Notes: generated by a model not told the origin, from the letters alone. A stretch of DNA of 64,000 nt from URNF01 sp045634325 (GCA_045634325.1 JAZRAA010000040.1:1-64000); one strand, 5' to 3'. Shown: positions 41,839 through 52,395, counted from the stretch's first letter. Numbers and translations: made by a program.

Positions 41839-42131
41839 GCGCGAGGCAACACGATAACAGGTTCTTTTGCGGGACGATATAGCACGAAGGTACGGCCTAC
41901 AACCTGTACCACCGCACCATTAACGGCATCGGCAATCTGTGCCGCGGCTTCTTTAGCAGTCAGCGGTGCGGTTTCCAGCAATTTGCCTTTAATCAATTCT
42001 CTTGCTTCCAACGCATCGTCTGCTTGTTTGACCAACGTATCCACAATACCACCTTTACCCACATACACAATGGGTTGCAATGTATTAGCTTTCGCACGCA
42101 AAAATGCGCGTTGTTTACTTGTTAATTCCAT
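41835..42131 (-). CDS. yhbY: YhbY-family CRM-domain RNA-binding protein
   Basis: 98 aa. CRM-domain signature LTSKQRAFLRAKANTLQPI, then VGKGG (GxxG loop) and a closing VQVVGRTFVLYRP. It binds pre-50S particles. It overlaps nadD/yqeK and follows rdgB by 11 bases. Confidence 0.93.
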   Translation of the reverse strand: MELTSKQRAFLRAKANTLQPIVYVGKGGIVDTLVKQADDALEARELIKGKLLETAPLTAKEAAAQIADAVNGAVVQVVGRTFVLYRPAKEPVIVLPRA

Positions 42132-42142
42132 ATATACTTTCC

Positions 42143-42754
42143 TTACTTTCCGTACTTTTTAATGAATTCTTTCAATTGCGGTACAAAAGCCCGCAACGCT
42201 TTACCGCGATGGCTGATGGCGTCTTTTTCGGCATCCGAAATTTCTGCCGAAGTTTTGCCCTCATATTCCACGGTCACAAACAGCGGGTCATACCCAAAAC
42301 CGTTCTCGCCCTTTGGCGCATACCCAATACTGCCACGTACAATACCGTTTGCGGTCACCGTATCGCCGTCGGGAAACACACAACAAATCGCCGACACGAA
42401 CTGTGCACCACGTTGCGCGGGGGGCACATCTTTGAGTGCATCCAGTAATTTTTCATTGCACTGTTCGTCGGTGCCGTTCTCTCCTGCATAGCGTGCGGAA
42501 TATACGCCGGGTGCACCATCCAGAGCATCCACCATCAATCCCGAATCGTCTGCAATAGCGGGCAAGCCCGAAAACTCACAGGCAGATGCCGCTTTCAAAT
42601 AAGCATTCTCGGCAAAAGTTTCACCGGTTTCATCTACTTCCGGCAACACAATGCCAAGGTCGGTATCGGTGACCGCCTCAATGCCGAGCGGCTCTAAAAT
42701 ACGCCGCAATTCAAGCAATTTATGAGCATTATGAGTAGCAATGATAAAACGCAT
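42143..42754 (-). CDS. rdgB: XTP/dITP diphosphatase (RdgB/HAM1)
   Basis: 203 aa. Opening IIATHNAHKLLELRRIL, central FAENAYLKA and IADDSGLMVDALDGAPGVYSARYAG (ADDSGL part) and a terminal SHRGKALRAF are the HAM1 family signature. It removes non-canonical purine triphosphates. ATG 42754 follows AAGGAG by nine bases; the longer frame overlaps ftsY. Confidence 0.95.
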   Translation of the reverse strand: MRFIIATHNAHKLLELRRILEPLGIEAVTDTDLGIVLPEVDETGETFAENAYLKAASACEFSGLPAIADDSGLMVDALDGAPGVYSARYAGENGTDEQCNEKLLDALKDVPPAQRGAQFVSAICCVFPDGDTVTANGIVRGSIGYAPKGENGFGYDPLFVTVEYEGKTSAEISDAEKDAISHRGKALRAFVPQLKEFIKKYGK

Positions 42755-42767
42755 ATACTGTATCTCC

Positions 42768-43676
42768 TTATTCCGCAAATAACGCATCCGCAAAAGTTTG
42801 CGGGTCGAAGGGTTGCAAATCGTCAATCCCCTCGCCGACACCGATAAATTTCACCGGCACTTTCAAATCACCATGCAAAGCCAGAACCACGCCGCCTTTG
42901 GCTGTGCCATCCAGTTTGGTGAGCACGATGCCGGTCAAACCTGCGACCTCTTTGAATTCTTTTGCTTGGTTGACTGCGTTTTGACCGGTGGTAGCATCCA
43001 GCACCAACAGCACTTCTTTGTCTGCATCCGGTAATTCTCTATCAATGATACGGCTGATTTTATGCAGTTCGTCCATCAGATGTTTTTTGTTATGCAAACG
43101 ACCCGCAGTATCACAAATCACCACGTCACACCCACGGGACTTTGCGGCGGCAATGGCATCAAACACCACTGCACCGGGGTCAGCACCTTGCGCATGACGA
43201 ACAATATCCGCATGTGCACGACCTGCCCACACTTCCAGCTGTTCAATCGCTGCATCACGAAACGTGTCAGCAGCCGCAAGCAACACTTTTTTGCCATCTT
43301 TTTGCAAATTGTGTGCCAGTTTGCCGATAGTGGTGGTTTTACCCACACCATTGACACCGATAACCAAAATCACCGACGGTTTGGTATGCAGTTGCAACGC
43401 CTGTTCACCACGCAACATATCCGCCACAATGTCCTGCAACAGCGCACGCACTTTGGTGGTGTCGGAAACCCGCTCTTCTTTCACGCGGGTTTCCAATTGT
43501 TCACGTAACAGGGCAGCAGTCACAATACCGACGTCGCCCATAATTAAGATTTCTTCCAATTCATCAAACAATTCACGGTCGATTTTCACGAATGCTTTGA
43601 GCACACTGCCCAGCGGTGCCATCATCGCATCACGTGTCTTTTTCAAACCGCCACTGAATTTCTCGAATAAACCCAT
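42768..43676 (-). CDS. ftsY: Signal recognition particle receptor FtsY
   Basis: 302 aa. N-terminal helical N domain (about 1-90), then the SRP GTPase: GVNGVGKTTTIGKLA (G1), DTAGRLHNK (G3), TKLDGTAKGGV (G4) and a final GVGEGIDDLQPF. The acidic A domain found in Enterobacteria is absent, giving the short Gram-positive form. It lies ten bases after smc, the common smc-ftsY order. Confidence 0.97.
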   Translation of the reverse strand: MGLFEKFSGGLKKTRDAMMAPLGSVLKAFVKIDRELFDELEEILIMGDVGIVTAALLREQLETRVKEERVSDTTKVRALLQDIVADMLRGEQALQLHTKPSVILVIGVNGVGKTTTIGKLAHNLQKDGKKVLLAAADTFRDAAIEQLEVWAGRAHADIVRHAQGADPGAVVFDAIAAAKSRGCDVVICDTAGRLHNKKHLMDELHKISRIIDRELPDADKEVLLVLDATTGQNAVNQAKEFKEVAGLTGIVLTKLDGTAKGGVVLALHGDLKVPVKFIGVGEGIDDLQPFDPQTFADALFAE

Positions 43677-43686
43677 GTTTTACTCC

Positions 43687-46600
43687 TTATGCCTTGGCAT
43701 CTAATTTGAGACCCAGTTTCTCCTCTACCTCGCTGGCACGCAGCTCAAGCATCTTAGAAACACCACGTTCTTGCATGGTAACACCATACAACGTATCTGC
43801 TTCTTCCATCGTACCACGACGGTGGGTGATAGCAATAAACTGTGTCTTATCACACATACGACGCAAGTATGCTGCATAACGGTCAACGTTGACATCGTCC
43901 AGTGCGGCTTCCACTTCGTCCAGCACACAGAACGGGGACGGTGTTACTTTTAAGATGGCAAACAACAATGCCGTAGCAGACAATGCTTTTTCACCGCCGG
44001 ACAACGCATCCAGATTTAAGATAACCTTTCCGGGGGGCTGAATATACATATCAATGCCGGAATTGAGAATATCCTCAGGGTCAGCCAATCGCAGTTCACC
44101 TTTACCGCCACCAAACATTTCGGCGAAAACAATACCGTAGTAATAGTTGATTTGCTTAAAGCGTTCAATAAAAATTTCACGCATATGCACGGTGAGCTTC
44201 TCAATCTGTTTTAACAGTTCATTGCGGGAGTTTTCTACATCCTCCACGTTGGTTTTCATGAACTGATACCGTTCATTGACCTCTTTATATTCTTCGATAG
44301 CTTCCACATTGACACTGCCCAGCGCACGAATCTTGTTTTTCAGTTCGGCGACTCGACGGTTTGCTTCACCGACGTTTTCAATCGGTTTTGCCACCGCTTC
44401 CGCTTCCATACGGGTGAGTTCATATTCCTCATACAAACGGCGGGTTAAGTCATCCACTTGTTTTTGTACGGAAATACCCTTTTCTTCCAAACGGGCGACC
44501 TCTTGACCCAGACGCTCACGCTCGTCATTCTTCTCGCGTGATTGTAAGCGCAAGCGGGTTTGCTCTGCTTCGCCCTCTTGCCGTTTTTGCACCAACGCTT
44601 CGATTTGTGCGTTGGAAGCGCCCGCCTCATCACGCAGTGCTTGCGCTTTTGCCAATATATCCGCAATTTTCGTTTCGATATCAGCGTTGGCGAGTTTCAG
44701 CAACTCAATCTGCGCAAGCAAGTTCTGACGGTGTCCGTCCGCATCGTTGCGACGGCTTTCCAAATCGGCAATCACCGCTTGCAAACTTTCAATTTCTTTT
44801 TGTGCAGCAAGTGCGTCCAAACGAGATTGCGCAATCTGTGCAGACAACGATTCTCTCTGTTCGGACAACTCTCTGCGTCCGCCCGAAACCGCTTCGATTT
44901 CCGCTTCCAGAGCCGCTTTTTCAGCGTTTTTCTGTTCAATTAACACGGTAGCGGATGCCGCGGTTTCTTTGGATTGTACCGCACGCGCATTGAGCGATTC
45001 GATTTCCGCAGTCGCCTCTTGCACGGCCTGTTCACCGGCTTGCGCCAATTCACGCAAACGACGTACCTCCGCTTCACAACGGATACGGTCTTCCTGCGCT
45101 GTAATCAATTCGCCTTTCGCACCACTCAAAGCCGCTTCCACTGCAGCAATATCTTGTTGCAAGCGAGCATACTCCTGCATGGCGGTTTTTGCCTTTTCGG
45201 TGAGAGTTTCCGCCTCTTTCTCAAAGCGTTCAATTTCCGCACGACGAGACATCAGACCTGCACCTTTGATGCTGGAACCACCGGTCAGCGAACCACCGGC
45301 GTTGACCACCTGACCATCCAGCGTCACCACACGGAATTTATAGCCGTATTTACGAGCAATTGCGGTCGCATAATCCAAGTCTTCTGCAACAACAGTGCGA
45401 CCAAGCAAATTTTCCGCAATATCGGCGTACTGTTTGTCAAAAGATACCAAGTCTACCGCAAGACCTACAAATCCTGCTTCCGCATCGGGATTTTCCTGCA
45501 AACGTTTGCCTTTGATGTAGGAAAGCGGCAAGAAAGTCACACGACCACCATTATTATCTTTCAAATAACGGATAGCACGTTTAGCATCTTCGTCACGGTC
45601 GCACACAATATTCTGTGCCGCCGCGCCCAGAGCGGTTTCTACCGCAAGCGCATACGCCGCTTCCGCACGAATGAGACGAGAAACAGGGCCGTGAATGCCA
45701 CGCAACTGTCCGTTTTCGGACTGTTTCATCACCGTTTTAACGCTCTGGGCAAAGCCGTCAAGGTTGCGCTCCAGTTCGGTGAGCAAACGTGCACGACGTG
45801 TTTTCTCTTCAGCATCCAATTTCAGTTTATCCGCTTGTGCTTTGGCGGTTTCTACCTTTCCGATACGGCTGTCATACCGCATTTGGTAGCCGTTAACCGT
45901 ATTTTGCAACGATTCGATGTTTTCACAGCAAACCTTCAAATCGTTTTCACATTGTTTCAATTCGTCATCGGTTTTGCGGTTTTGTTCGGTACGCAAAGCC
46001 ACCGCCGCAGTCACCTGCGACAAACGCAAGGTGATTTCAGACAGTGAGGATTCACCGGTACTCACCTTAACACGCAAGTCCGACAACGCCATCGCAATTT
46101 CGTTGGCTTTCGCAGACAAGGCTTCCATCTGACCCGCCGCCGATTCGCTGTTACGGGACAGATTTTCCATTTGTTCGGAAAGATCGAGTTGCTGTTGTGT
46201 AGCGTTTTCAATTGCCGTCTGTTTCTCAACAATTTCAGCTTGGCGGGCGGCAATATCTTCATCAATATGACGATTGCCGTCATCTGCGTTTTGAATTTCC
46301 GCTTCCATACGGGCAATGTTTTCGGTGTTGTGCGCAATATCATTGTGCAACACGGCCACACTGCTGTCATGCTGTGCCGCTTGTTCTAACAGTTCGCCTG
46401 CTTGACGACGAATATCATCCATCTGCACGTTGAGTTGTTGCGCCACCATATTGATGCGTTCGATTTCCTGTTCGAAATCGTCCTGCAAATCCCCGACCTT
46501 TTCATATTGTGTGCGTGCCAATTCCAGTTTGGCATCGAGTTCACGCAACACACCGCGGGATTCGTTCATGGTGCGCAACCACAAACCGATTTCCAGTTCT

Positions 46601-47268
46601 TTTTTCTCGCCCGCATAAGTCAAGAATTTCTTCGCTTTTTCGCACTGTTGTGCAAGCGGTCCGACACGATTTTCCAATTCCTGCAAAATATCACGCAAGC
46701 GCACCAAATTATCTTCCGCCACCTGCAAACGACGTTCTGCTTCGTTTTTATGATGACGATATTTCGCAATACCTGCCGCCTCTTCGAAAATTTCACGGCG
46801 GTCATGCGATTTGGACGAAACGATAGCGTCAATTCTACCCTGTCCGATAATGGAATAACCGTCTCTACCCAAGCCGGTATCCATAAACAACATTTGAATA
46901 TCTTTCAAACGCACCGCGGCATTATTGAGCATATACTCGCTTGCACCCGAGCGGTAGCAACGGCGGGTCACTTTCACGTCATCCGCATCAAAATCGAGTG
47001 CTCTGTCTTCGTTGCTGATAATCAGCGAGACCTCTGCGTATCCCATCGGTTTGCGCACGGTGGTGCCATTAAAGATAACGTCTTCCATTTTGGTACTGCG
47101 CAAACTTTTGCTGGACTGCTCACCGAGCACCCAACGGATAGCGTCACTGATATTCGACTTACCGCTGCCGTTAGGACCAACAACCGCGGTGATACCGTCA
47201 CTGAATTTCAAAACGGTTTTATCGGGAAACGATTTAAAACCGTGTATTTCCAACGCTTTGAGTATCAA
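43687..47268 (-). CDS. smc: Chromosome segregation ATPase SMC
   Basis: 1193 aa. Walker A GPNGSGKSNISDAIRW near residue 32, first coiled coil (about 165-500), hinge (about 510-660, with GRVTFLPLSYIKG and GGSLTGGS), second coiled coil (about 670-1010) and the C-terminal ABC signature LSGGEKALSATAL with Walker B CVLDEVEAALDD. It compacts and segregates DNA with ScpAB. The start is TTG 47268, set by AGGTGA about seven bases upstream and by the conserved opening LKALEIHGFKSF. Confidence 0.98.
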   Translation of the reverse strand: MILKALEIHGFKSFPDKTVLKFSDGITAVVGPNGSGKSNISDAIRWVLGEQSSKSLRSTKMEDVIFNGTTVRKPMGYAEVSLIISNEDRALDFDADDVKVTRRCYRSGASEYMLNNAAVRLKDIQMLFMDTGLGRDGYSIIGQGRIDAIVSSKSHDRREIFEEAAGIAKYRHHKNEAERRLQVAEDNLVRLRDILQELENRVGPLAQQCEKAKKFLTYAGEKKELEIGLWLRTMNESRGVLRELDAKLELARTQYEKVGDLQDDFEQEIERINMVAQQLNVQMDDIRRQAGELLEQAAQHDSSVAVLHNDIAHNTENIARMEAEIQNADDGNRHIDEDIAARQAEIVEKQTAIENATQQQLDLSEQMENLSRNSESAAGQMEALSAKANEIAMALSDLRVKVSTGESSLSEITLRLSQVTAAVALRTEQNRKTDDELKQCENDLKVCCENIESLQNTVNGYQMRYDSRIGKVETAKAQADKLKLDAEEKTRRARLLTELERNLDGFAQSVKTVMKQSENGQLRGIHGPVSRLIRAEAAYALAVETALGAAAQNIVCDRDEDAKRAIRYLKDNNGGRVTFLPLSYIKGKRLQENPDAEAGFVGLAVDLVSFDKQYADIAENLLGRTVVAEDLDYATAIARKYGYKFRVVTLDGQVVNAGGSLTGGSSIKGAGLMSRRAEIERFEKEAETLTEKAKTAMQEYARLQQDIAAVEAALSGAKGELITAQEDRIRCEAEVRRLRELAQAGEQAVQEATAEIESLNARAVQSKETAASATVLIEQKNAEKAALEAEIEAVSGGRRELSEQRESLSAQIAQSRLDALAAQKEIESLQAVIADLESRRNDADGHRQNLLAQIELLKLANADIETKIADILAKAQALRDEAGASNAQIEALVQKRQEGEAEQTRLRLQSREKNDERERLGQEVARLEEKGISVQKQVDDLTRRLYEEYELTRMEAEAVAKPIENVGEANRRVAELKNKIRALGSVNVEAIEEYKEVNERYQFMKTNVEDVENSRNELLKQIEKLTVHMREIFIERFKQINYYYGIVFAEMFGGGKGELRLADPEDILNSGIDMYIQPPGKVILNLDALSGGEKALSATALLFAILKVTPSPFCVLDEVEAALDDVNVDRYAAYLRRMCDKTQFIAITHRRGTMEEADTLYGVTMQERGVSKMLELRASEVEEKLGLKLDAKA

Positions 47269-47290
47269 TTCATCTCACCTCTTTAAAACC

Positions 47291-47974
47291 TTAATACCCC
47301 ATCAGCTGCAACGCTTCTTTTGCAGCCAGTTGCTCTGCTTCTTTTTTGCTTCTCGCTTTACCGGTGCCGATACTATTGGAATTGAGATACACTTGCACCG
47401 TAAACTGTTTGCGATGGTCAGGACCCGACGCACCCGTCAGGACATATTCCAGCTTTTCGCCGGGGTTTTGCTGGATTATCTCCTGGAGGGTAGTCTTATA
47501 ATCTTTAAATTGTCTGCGGCGTTGGTTTTGTGCTTCCGCCACAATGAACCGCAACACGAATTTCGTGGCAGGTTCTAAACCGCCGTCCAGATAAATAGCG
47601 GCCACAATCGCTTCAAAAGCATCCGCAAGAATAGACGGACGCCCTGCACCGCCCGACATTCTTTCGCCTTTTCCCAGCCGCAAGAATTCACCTACCTGCA
47701 ACTGTTGGGAATACGCATACAGTGCTTTCTCACACACCACCGCCGCACGCAATTTGGTCAATTCACCTTCCGCGCTGCCGTCTTTGTGAAACAGCTCATT
47801 GGCAGTGATAAATCCCAGCACCGAATCGCCCAAAAATTCCAGACGTTCGTTACTGGACAACCCCCTGTCCCCTTCGTTTGCATACGAAGAATGGGTCAGG
47901 GCGTTTTCCAAAAGGGATACATCTTGAAAGGTGTATCCAATGTTATTCATTAAGGGTTGCAAATCCTGTTGCAT
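47291..47974 (-). CDS. rnc: Ribonuclease III
   Basis: 227 aa. RNase III signature NERLEFLGDSVLGFI near residue 40, further active-site ADAFEAIVAAIYLDGG, and a C-terminal double-stranded-RNA-binding domain (about 155-225; GKARSKKEAEQLAAKEAL). ATG 47974 lies eight bases after AAGGAG; the GTG nine bases earlier overlaps that site. The plsX-rnc-smc-ftsY order is typical, though acpP, often between plsX and rnc, is missing. Confidence 0.96.
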   Translation of the reverse strand: MQQDLQPLMNNIGYTFQDVSLLENALTHSSYANEGDRGLSSNERLEFLGDSVLGFITANELFHKDGSAEGELTKLRAAVVCEKALYAYSQQLQVGEFLRLGKGERMSGGAGRPSILADAFEAIVAAIYLDGGLEPATKFVLRFIVAEAQNQRRRQFKDYKTTLQEIIQQNPGEKLEYVLTGASGPDHRKQFTVQVYLNSNSIGTGKARSKKEAEQLAAKEALQLMGY

Positions 47975-47979
47975 CCCGC

Positions 47980-48978
47980 TCACTCCTTATTTTCAGTGCT
48001 CACCGCTTCGGTGATTGCCTCAATCACACCCGATTGTGCAAACAAAGCGGCTTGCCGAATGGCACTGCAAAATGCTTTCGCATCCGAATTGCCGTGCGCT
48101 TTAATCACAGGTTTCGCCACACCGATAATGGGAGCACCACCGTGTTCGGAAACGTCCATTTTCTTCTTGAATGCACCAAGTTGCGGTTTGACCAGCATGG
48201 CCGCCAACATGGTCAGCAAGTTGCTTTTGAAAACACGCTTAATATTGCGCATTAACGTCAAGGTCGTGCCTTCGATACATTTCAGCAATATGTTACCGGT
48301 GAAACCGTCTGCCACCACAATGTCCGCCGCCCCGGCAGGTACGTCACGTGCTTCGATATTGCCCATAAACGGTAAATCGCTCTCTTTGAGCATTGCGTAG
48401 GCTTCTTGTTGTAAAGCGGTACCTTTGCATTCTTCGGTGCCGATGTTGAGCAAACCGATTTTTGCATCCTTACGACCGAGCACACGGGTCATATAAATAT
48501 GTCCCATCTGTGCAAACTGCACCAACATCTCGGGACGGCAATCCGCGTTTGCGCCGCAATCAATCAACAAAAACGGATTGGTGTCTGCGGGAATGAGCGG
48601 TGCCAACGCAGGACGAGATACGCCTTTGATACGCTTGACAATAAAAGTGGCACCCATAATCAGCGCACCGGTACTGCCGGCACTGACAAACGCATCACCA
48701 TCGCCCGCCGCCAACAAGCGTAAACCTTCCGCCATAGAACTGTTTTTCTTCGCTTTGAGAACCGCACGCGGTTCATCTTCCATTTCCATCACGTCAGGGG
48801 CATCCACGATGGTCATACCATCCAAACAAATACTATGTTTTGCAGACAAATCACGAATGATTTCCTCTCTGCCGACCAAGGTTACCTCTACCGAAAGGGT
48901 CTTTACCGCCATTGCGGCGCCACGCAAAATTTCCAGCGGTGCATTATCGCCACCGAAAGCATCTACTATAATACGCAT
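47980..48978 (-). CDS. plsX: Phosphate acyltransferase PlsX
   Basis: 332 aa. Opening IIVDAFGGDNAPLEILRGA, SAGSTGALIMGA and LLDIGTE-like NIGTEECKG are PlsX hallmarks. It converts acyl-ACP to acyl phosphate for PlsY in phospholipid synthesis. It lies four bases after trmFO and five before rnc. Confidence 0.96.
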   Translation of the reverse strand: MRIIVDAFGGDNAPLEILRGAAMAVKTLSVEVTLVGREEIIRDLSAKHSICLDGMTIVDAPDVMEMEDEPRAVLKAKKNSSMAEGLRLLAAGDGDAFVSAGSTGALIMGATFIVKRIKGVSRPALAPLIPADTNPFLLIDCGANADCRPEMLVQFAQMGHIYMTRVLGRKDAKIGLLNIGTEECKGTALQQEAYAMLKESDLPFMGNIEARDVPAGAADIVVADGFTGNILLKCIEGTTLTLMRNIKRVFKSNLLTMLAAMLVKPQLGAFKKKMDVSEHGGAPIIGVAKPVIKAHGNSDAKAFCSAIRQAALFAQSGVIEAITEAVSTENKE

Positions 48979-48982
48979 ATTA

Positions 48983-50290
48983 TCAGTCTCCCTTCCTCTC
49001 TTCTAACATGGCAAGCGCCCTCTCCGACAGTGCGGCATAGCGCATTTTTTTATCACGGATATGATTTTCAAGCGGCGGTAAAATACCAAAATTGGCACCC
49101 ATCGGTTGAAAATCCGTTGTTTTGGTACATACATGGGATGCGAGCGCACCCATCATTGTCTCACGCGGCAAGATTAGCGGGGATTCGCCTTTGACCAAGC
49201 GTGCGGCGTTGATACCGGCGAGCAAACCCGATGCCGCCGATTCCATATACCCTTCCACGCCAGTCATCTGCCCTGCAAAAAACAAATTTTTTCTGGATTT
49301 TACAGCAAAATCCGCACCGAGAAAATCGGGGGATTGCAAAAATGTGTTGCGATGCATCACACCGTACCGCATAAACTCCGCTTTTTTCAATGCGGGAATC
49401 ATACCAAACACTCGTTTTTGCTCACCGAATTTCAAATTCGTCTGGAATCCGACCAAATTATACAGCGTACCATCGGCGTTTTCGGTGCGCAACTGCAACA
49501 CCGCCCACGGACGATGCCCTGTGCGCGGGTCCCGCAAACCCACCGGTTTCATGGGACCAAATCGCAAGGTGTCAGCGCCACGTTTGGCAAGCACCTCAAT
49601 CGGCATACAACCTTCATACACTTTCAGTTTGTCAAAAGCGTGCAATGGTGCTGATTCCGCTGTGACAAGTGCTTCATAAAACGCCTCGTATTCCGCTTTG
49701 TTCATCGGGCAGTTGATATAATCGCCCTCACCCGTCTCTTCACGGTCATATCGAGAAGCACGAAAAGCACTTCCCATATCCACACTTTCCGCCGTGACAA
49801 TCGGCGCTGCTGCATCATAGAAATGCAAACCGCCGCACATCTTTTCAATGTCTGCCGCCAAGCTGTCAGCTGTCAGCGGTCCTGTTGCGACCACCGTAAC
49901 ACCATCGGTAGGCAATTGGGTAACTTCTTCTTCCACCACCGTGATGAGCGGATGGGAACGGATTTTTTCTGTTATCGCGCCGGAAAATGCATCGCGGTCC
50001 ACCGCAAGTGCCCCGCCCGCCGGCACGGCACATTCCTCTGCAACCGGCACGCACAACGAACCCAATCGTTTCATCTCTGCCTTGAGCAGACCTGCTGCGC
50101 TCTCCAACCGCCGTGCTTTCAATGAATTGGAACACACCAACTCCGCAAACAAGGGAGACGTGTGCGCAGGGGTATATTTTTGCGGTTTCATTTCATACAA
50201 CTGCACGGGAATACCCGCGCTAGCCACCGCATACGCCGCTTCACAACCGGCAAGACCGGCGCCGATAACGGTTACTTTCTTTTCACTCAT
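48983..50290 (-). CDS. trmFO: tRNA (uracil-54-C5)-methyltransferase TrmFO
   Basis: 435 aa flavoprotein. FAD motif VIGAGLAGCEAAYAVA at the N-terminus, ELVCSNSLKA, and FFAGQMTGVEGYMESAASGL (GQMTGVEGY part) near residue 345. It methylates U54 in the tRNA T-loop using methylenetetrahydrofolate and FADH2. Its start overlaps the topA stop (ATGA), the usual topA-trmFO pairing. Confidence 0.97.
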   Translation of the reverse strand: MSEKKVTVIGAGLAGCEAAYAVASAGIPVQLYEMKPQKYTPAHTSPLFAELVCSNSLKARRLESAAGLLKAEMKRLGSLCVPVAEECAVPAGGALAVDRDAFSGAITEKIRSHPLITVVEEEVTQLPTDGVTVVATGPLTADSLAADIEKMCGGLHFYDAAAPIVTAESVDMGSAFRASRYDREETGEGDYINCPMNKAEYEAFYEALVTAESAPLHAFDKLKVYEGCMPIEVLAKRGADTLRFGPMKPVGLRDPRTGHRPWAVLQLRTENADGTLYNLVGFQTNLKFGEQKRVFGMIPALKKAEFMRYGVMHRNTFLQSPDFLGADFAVKSRKNLFFAGQMTGVEGYMESAASGLLAGINAARLVKGESPLILPRETMMGALASHVCTKTTDFQPMGANFGILPPLENHIRDKKMRYAALSERALAMLEERKGD

Positions 50291-52359
50291 ACTTTCTCAA
50301 ATCCACAATTTTCAGTGCGGCAATACACACCGCCGTTTTTACCTTTGCGTTTGAACAGAGTTTTGCCGCATTTGGGACAGGTTTCTGCCGTCGGCTCATC
50401 CCACGTCATAAAATTACAAGTGGGATAGTTTTCACAACCAAAGAATTTGCGGTTGTGGCGGGATTTTTTCATGATGATTTTTCCACCGCAATCAGGACAC
50501 ACACCTACGGTTTCTTCCACAATAGGTTTGGTGTTCTTGCAGTCAGGATAAGCGGGGCAAGCGAGGAATTTACCGAATCTGCCGGACTTGACAACCATTT
50601 TCCGTCCGCACAGTTCACACACCTCATCGCTTTCCACTTCAGGCACTTTGATGCGTTCACCCGACAAAGAGGTTTCTGCCTCTTGCAAAGTTTTGGAAAA
50701 GTCCACGTAAAATGCATCCAGCGTATTCACCCAATTTTTCTTGCCGTTTTCCACCGCATCCAACTGTTGTTCGATTTGCGCGGTGAATTCGGTATCGACA
50801 ATCTGCGGGAACTTATCCTTCATCAGAGAGGTCACCACTTCACCCAAAGCAGTGGGTTTGAGCGCCTTGTTTTCCCGCTCAATATATTCACGGGATAAAA
50901 TGGTGCTGACAGTCGGCGCATACGTAGACGGACGACCGATGCCGTTTTCTTCCATTTCCTTAATCAACGAAGCTTCGGTATACCGTGCGGGCGGTTGAGT
51001 GAAATGTTGGTTACCTTTCAGTTCACGGGTCACAAAAGTATCCCCTTCGCTGATAACGGCAAGCGGACGATTCTCGTCCTCTTTTTCATCCTTACCTTCC
51101 ACGTACAAAACAGTATAACCGTCAAATTCCACCGTGTAACCGGACGATTTAAAGATATACTGACCCGCCGCAATGTCTGCTTGGCAGGTTTTTTGCTGTT
51201 GGTCAGCCATCAAACTGGCAATAAAACGTTCCCAAATCAGCTTATAAAGTTTATATTGGTCACTCGACAGAGAGCCTTTCACCTGCTCAGGTGTCAAAGA
51301 CGGCATAGACGGACGAATCGCTTCGTGTGCATCCTGCGCATTGTTTTTGCTTTTGAACACACGCGCTTTTGCAGGCAAATACGCATCGCCGTAGGTTTCT
51401 TTGATATATGCCGTACCGCTGGCACGCGCTTCGTCGGAAATGCGCAAAGAGTCGGTACGCATATAGGTGATTAAACCCGTCGTGCCTTCGCCCTCAAGTT
51501 CCACACCTTCATACAACTCCTGTGCCGCTTTCATGGTGCGATTAGAAGAGAAACCAAGTTTGCGGTTGGCTTCCTGTTGCAAAGTAGAAGTGATAAAAGG
51601 AGGCGCGGGTGCAATTTTACGTTTACCGGTTTTTACCGAAATCGCTTTAAAGGTCTCCCCTTGCAATTCCGCCAAAATAGCGTTAGCTGTTTTCTCGTCT
51701 TTGATTTTCAGTTTACCTTTGGCGTTACCATGCAAACGAGCGGGGAAAGTTTTGCCCTTTTCGGTGCGAGACAAAGCCGCATCCACCGTCCAAAACTCCT
51801 CGCTGACAAAACTGCGAATCGCATTCTCACGGTCTACCACCAAACTGACGGTAGCGGATTGCACACGACCTGCCGAAAGGCCCTGGCGAATACTTTTCCA
51901 CAAAAAAGGACTGAGTTTGTAGCCAACAATACGGTCTAATATACGGCGTGCTTGCTGTGCATCCACTAAATCCAAATCCAATTTGCGCGGTTTCTGCATG
52001 CCTGCCGTCACACCGCTGCGGGTAATTTCATTGAACGTCACACGGTTTTTTTGCGCAGTATCCAATTCTAAAATCTGTGCCAGATGCCACGAAATCGCCT
52101 CACCTTCACGGTCAGGGTCAGTTGCGAGGTACACGCACTCCGCATCCGCTGCTTTAGCACGCAATTGACGGATCAATGCAGTTTTGCCGGGGATGTCCAT
52201 ATAACGCGGTTTGAACTGCCGTTGAATATCCACGCCGAGTAAACTTTTGGGCAGATCACGCACGTGACCCATTGAAGCGACCACTTCGTATCCTGCACCC
52301 AAATATTTCTGAATAGTTTTAGCCTTGGCAGGCGACTCCACGATGACCAGTTTCGACAT
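50287..52359 (-). CDS. topA: DNA topoisomerase I
   Basis: 690 aa type IA enzyme. TOPRIM domain at the N-terminus (LVIVESPAKAKTIQKYLG, ATDPDREGEAISWH), the catalytic Tyr in LITYMRTDS near residue 305, and three C-terminal four-Cys zinc ribbons (from CELCGRK, CPDCGGK and CPKCGKT). It relaxes negative supercoils. It overlaps trmFO and follows dprA by 36 bases. Confidence 0.97.
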   Translation of the reverse strand: MSKLVIVESPAKAKTIQKYLGAGYEVVASMGHVRDLPKSLLGVDIQRQFKPRYMDIPGKTALIRQLRAKAADAECVYLATDPDREGEAISWHLAQILELDTAQKNRVTFNEITRSGVTAGMQKPRKLDLDLVDAQQARRILDRIVGYKLSPFLWKSIRQGLSAGRVQSATVSLVVDRENAIRSFVSEEFWTVDAALSRTEKGKTFPARLHGNAKGKLKIKDEKTANAILAELQGETFKAISVKTGKRKIAPAPPFITSTLQQEANRKLGFSSNRTMKAAQELYEGVELEGEGTTGLITYMRTDSLRISDEARASGTAYIKETYGDAYLPAKARVFKSKNNAQDAHEAIRPSMPSLTPEQVKGSLSSDQYKLYKLIWERFIASLMADQQQKTCQADIAAGQYIFKSSGYTVEFDGYTVLYVEGKDEKEDENRPLAVISEGDTFVTRELKGNQHFTQPPARYTEASLIKEMEENGIGRPSTYAPTVSTILSREYIERENKALKPTALGEVVTSLMKDKFPQIVDTEFTAQIEQQLDAVENGKKNWVNTLDAFYVDFSKTLQEAETSLSGERIKVPEVESDEVCELCGRKMVVKSGRFGKFLACPAYPDCKNTKPIVEETVGVCPDCGGKIIMKKSRHNRKFFGCENYPTCNFMTWDEPTAETCPKCGKTLFKRKGKNGGVYCRTENCGFEKV

Positions 52360-52395
52360 AATGACCGGTCTCCTTTCTTCACAACCTGATGAAAA

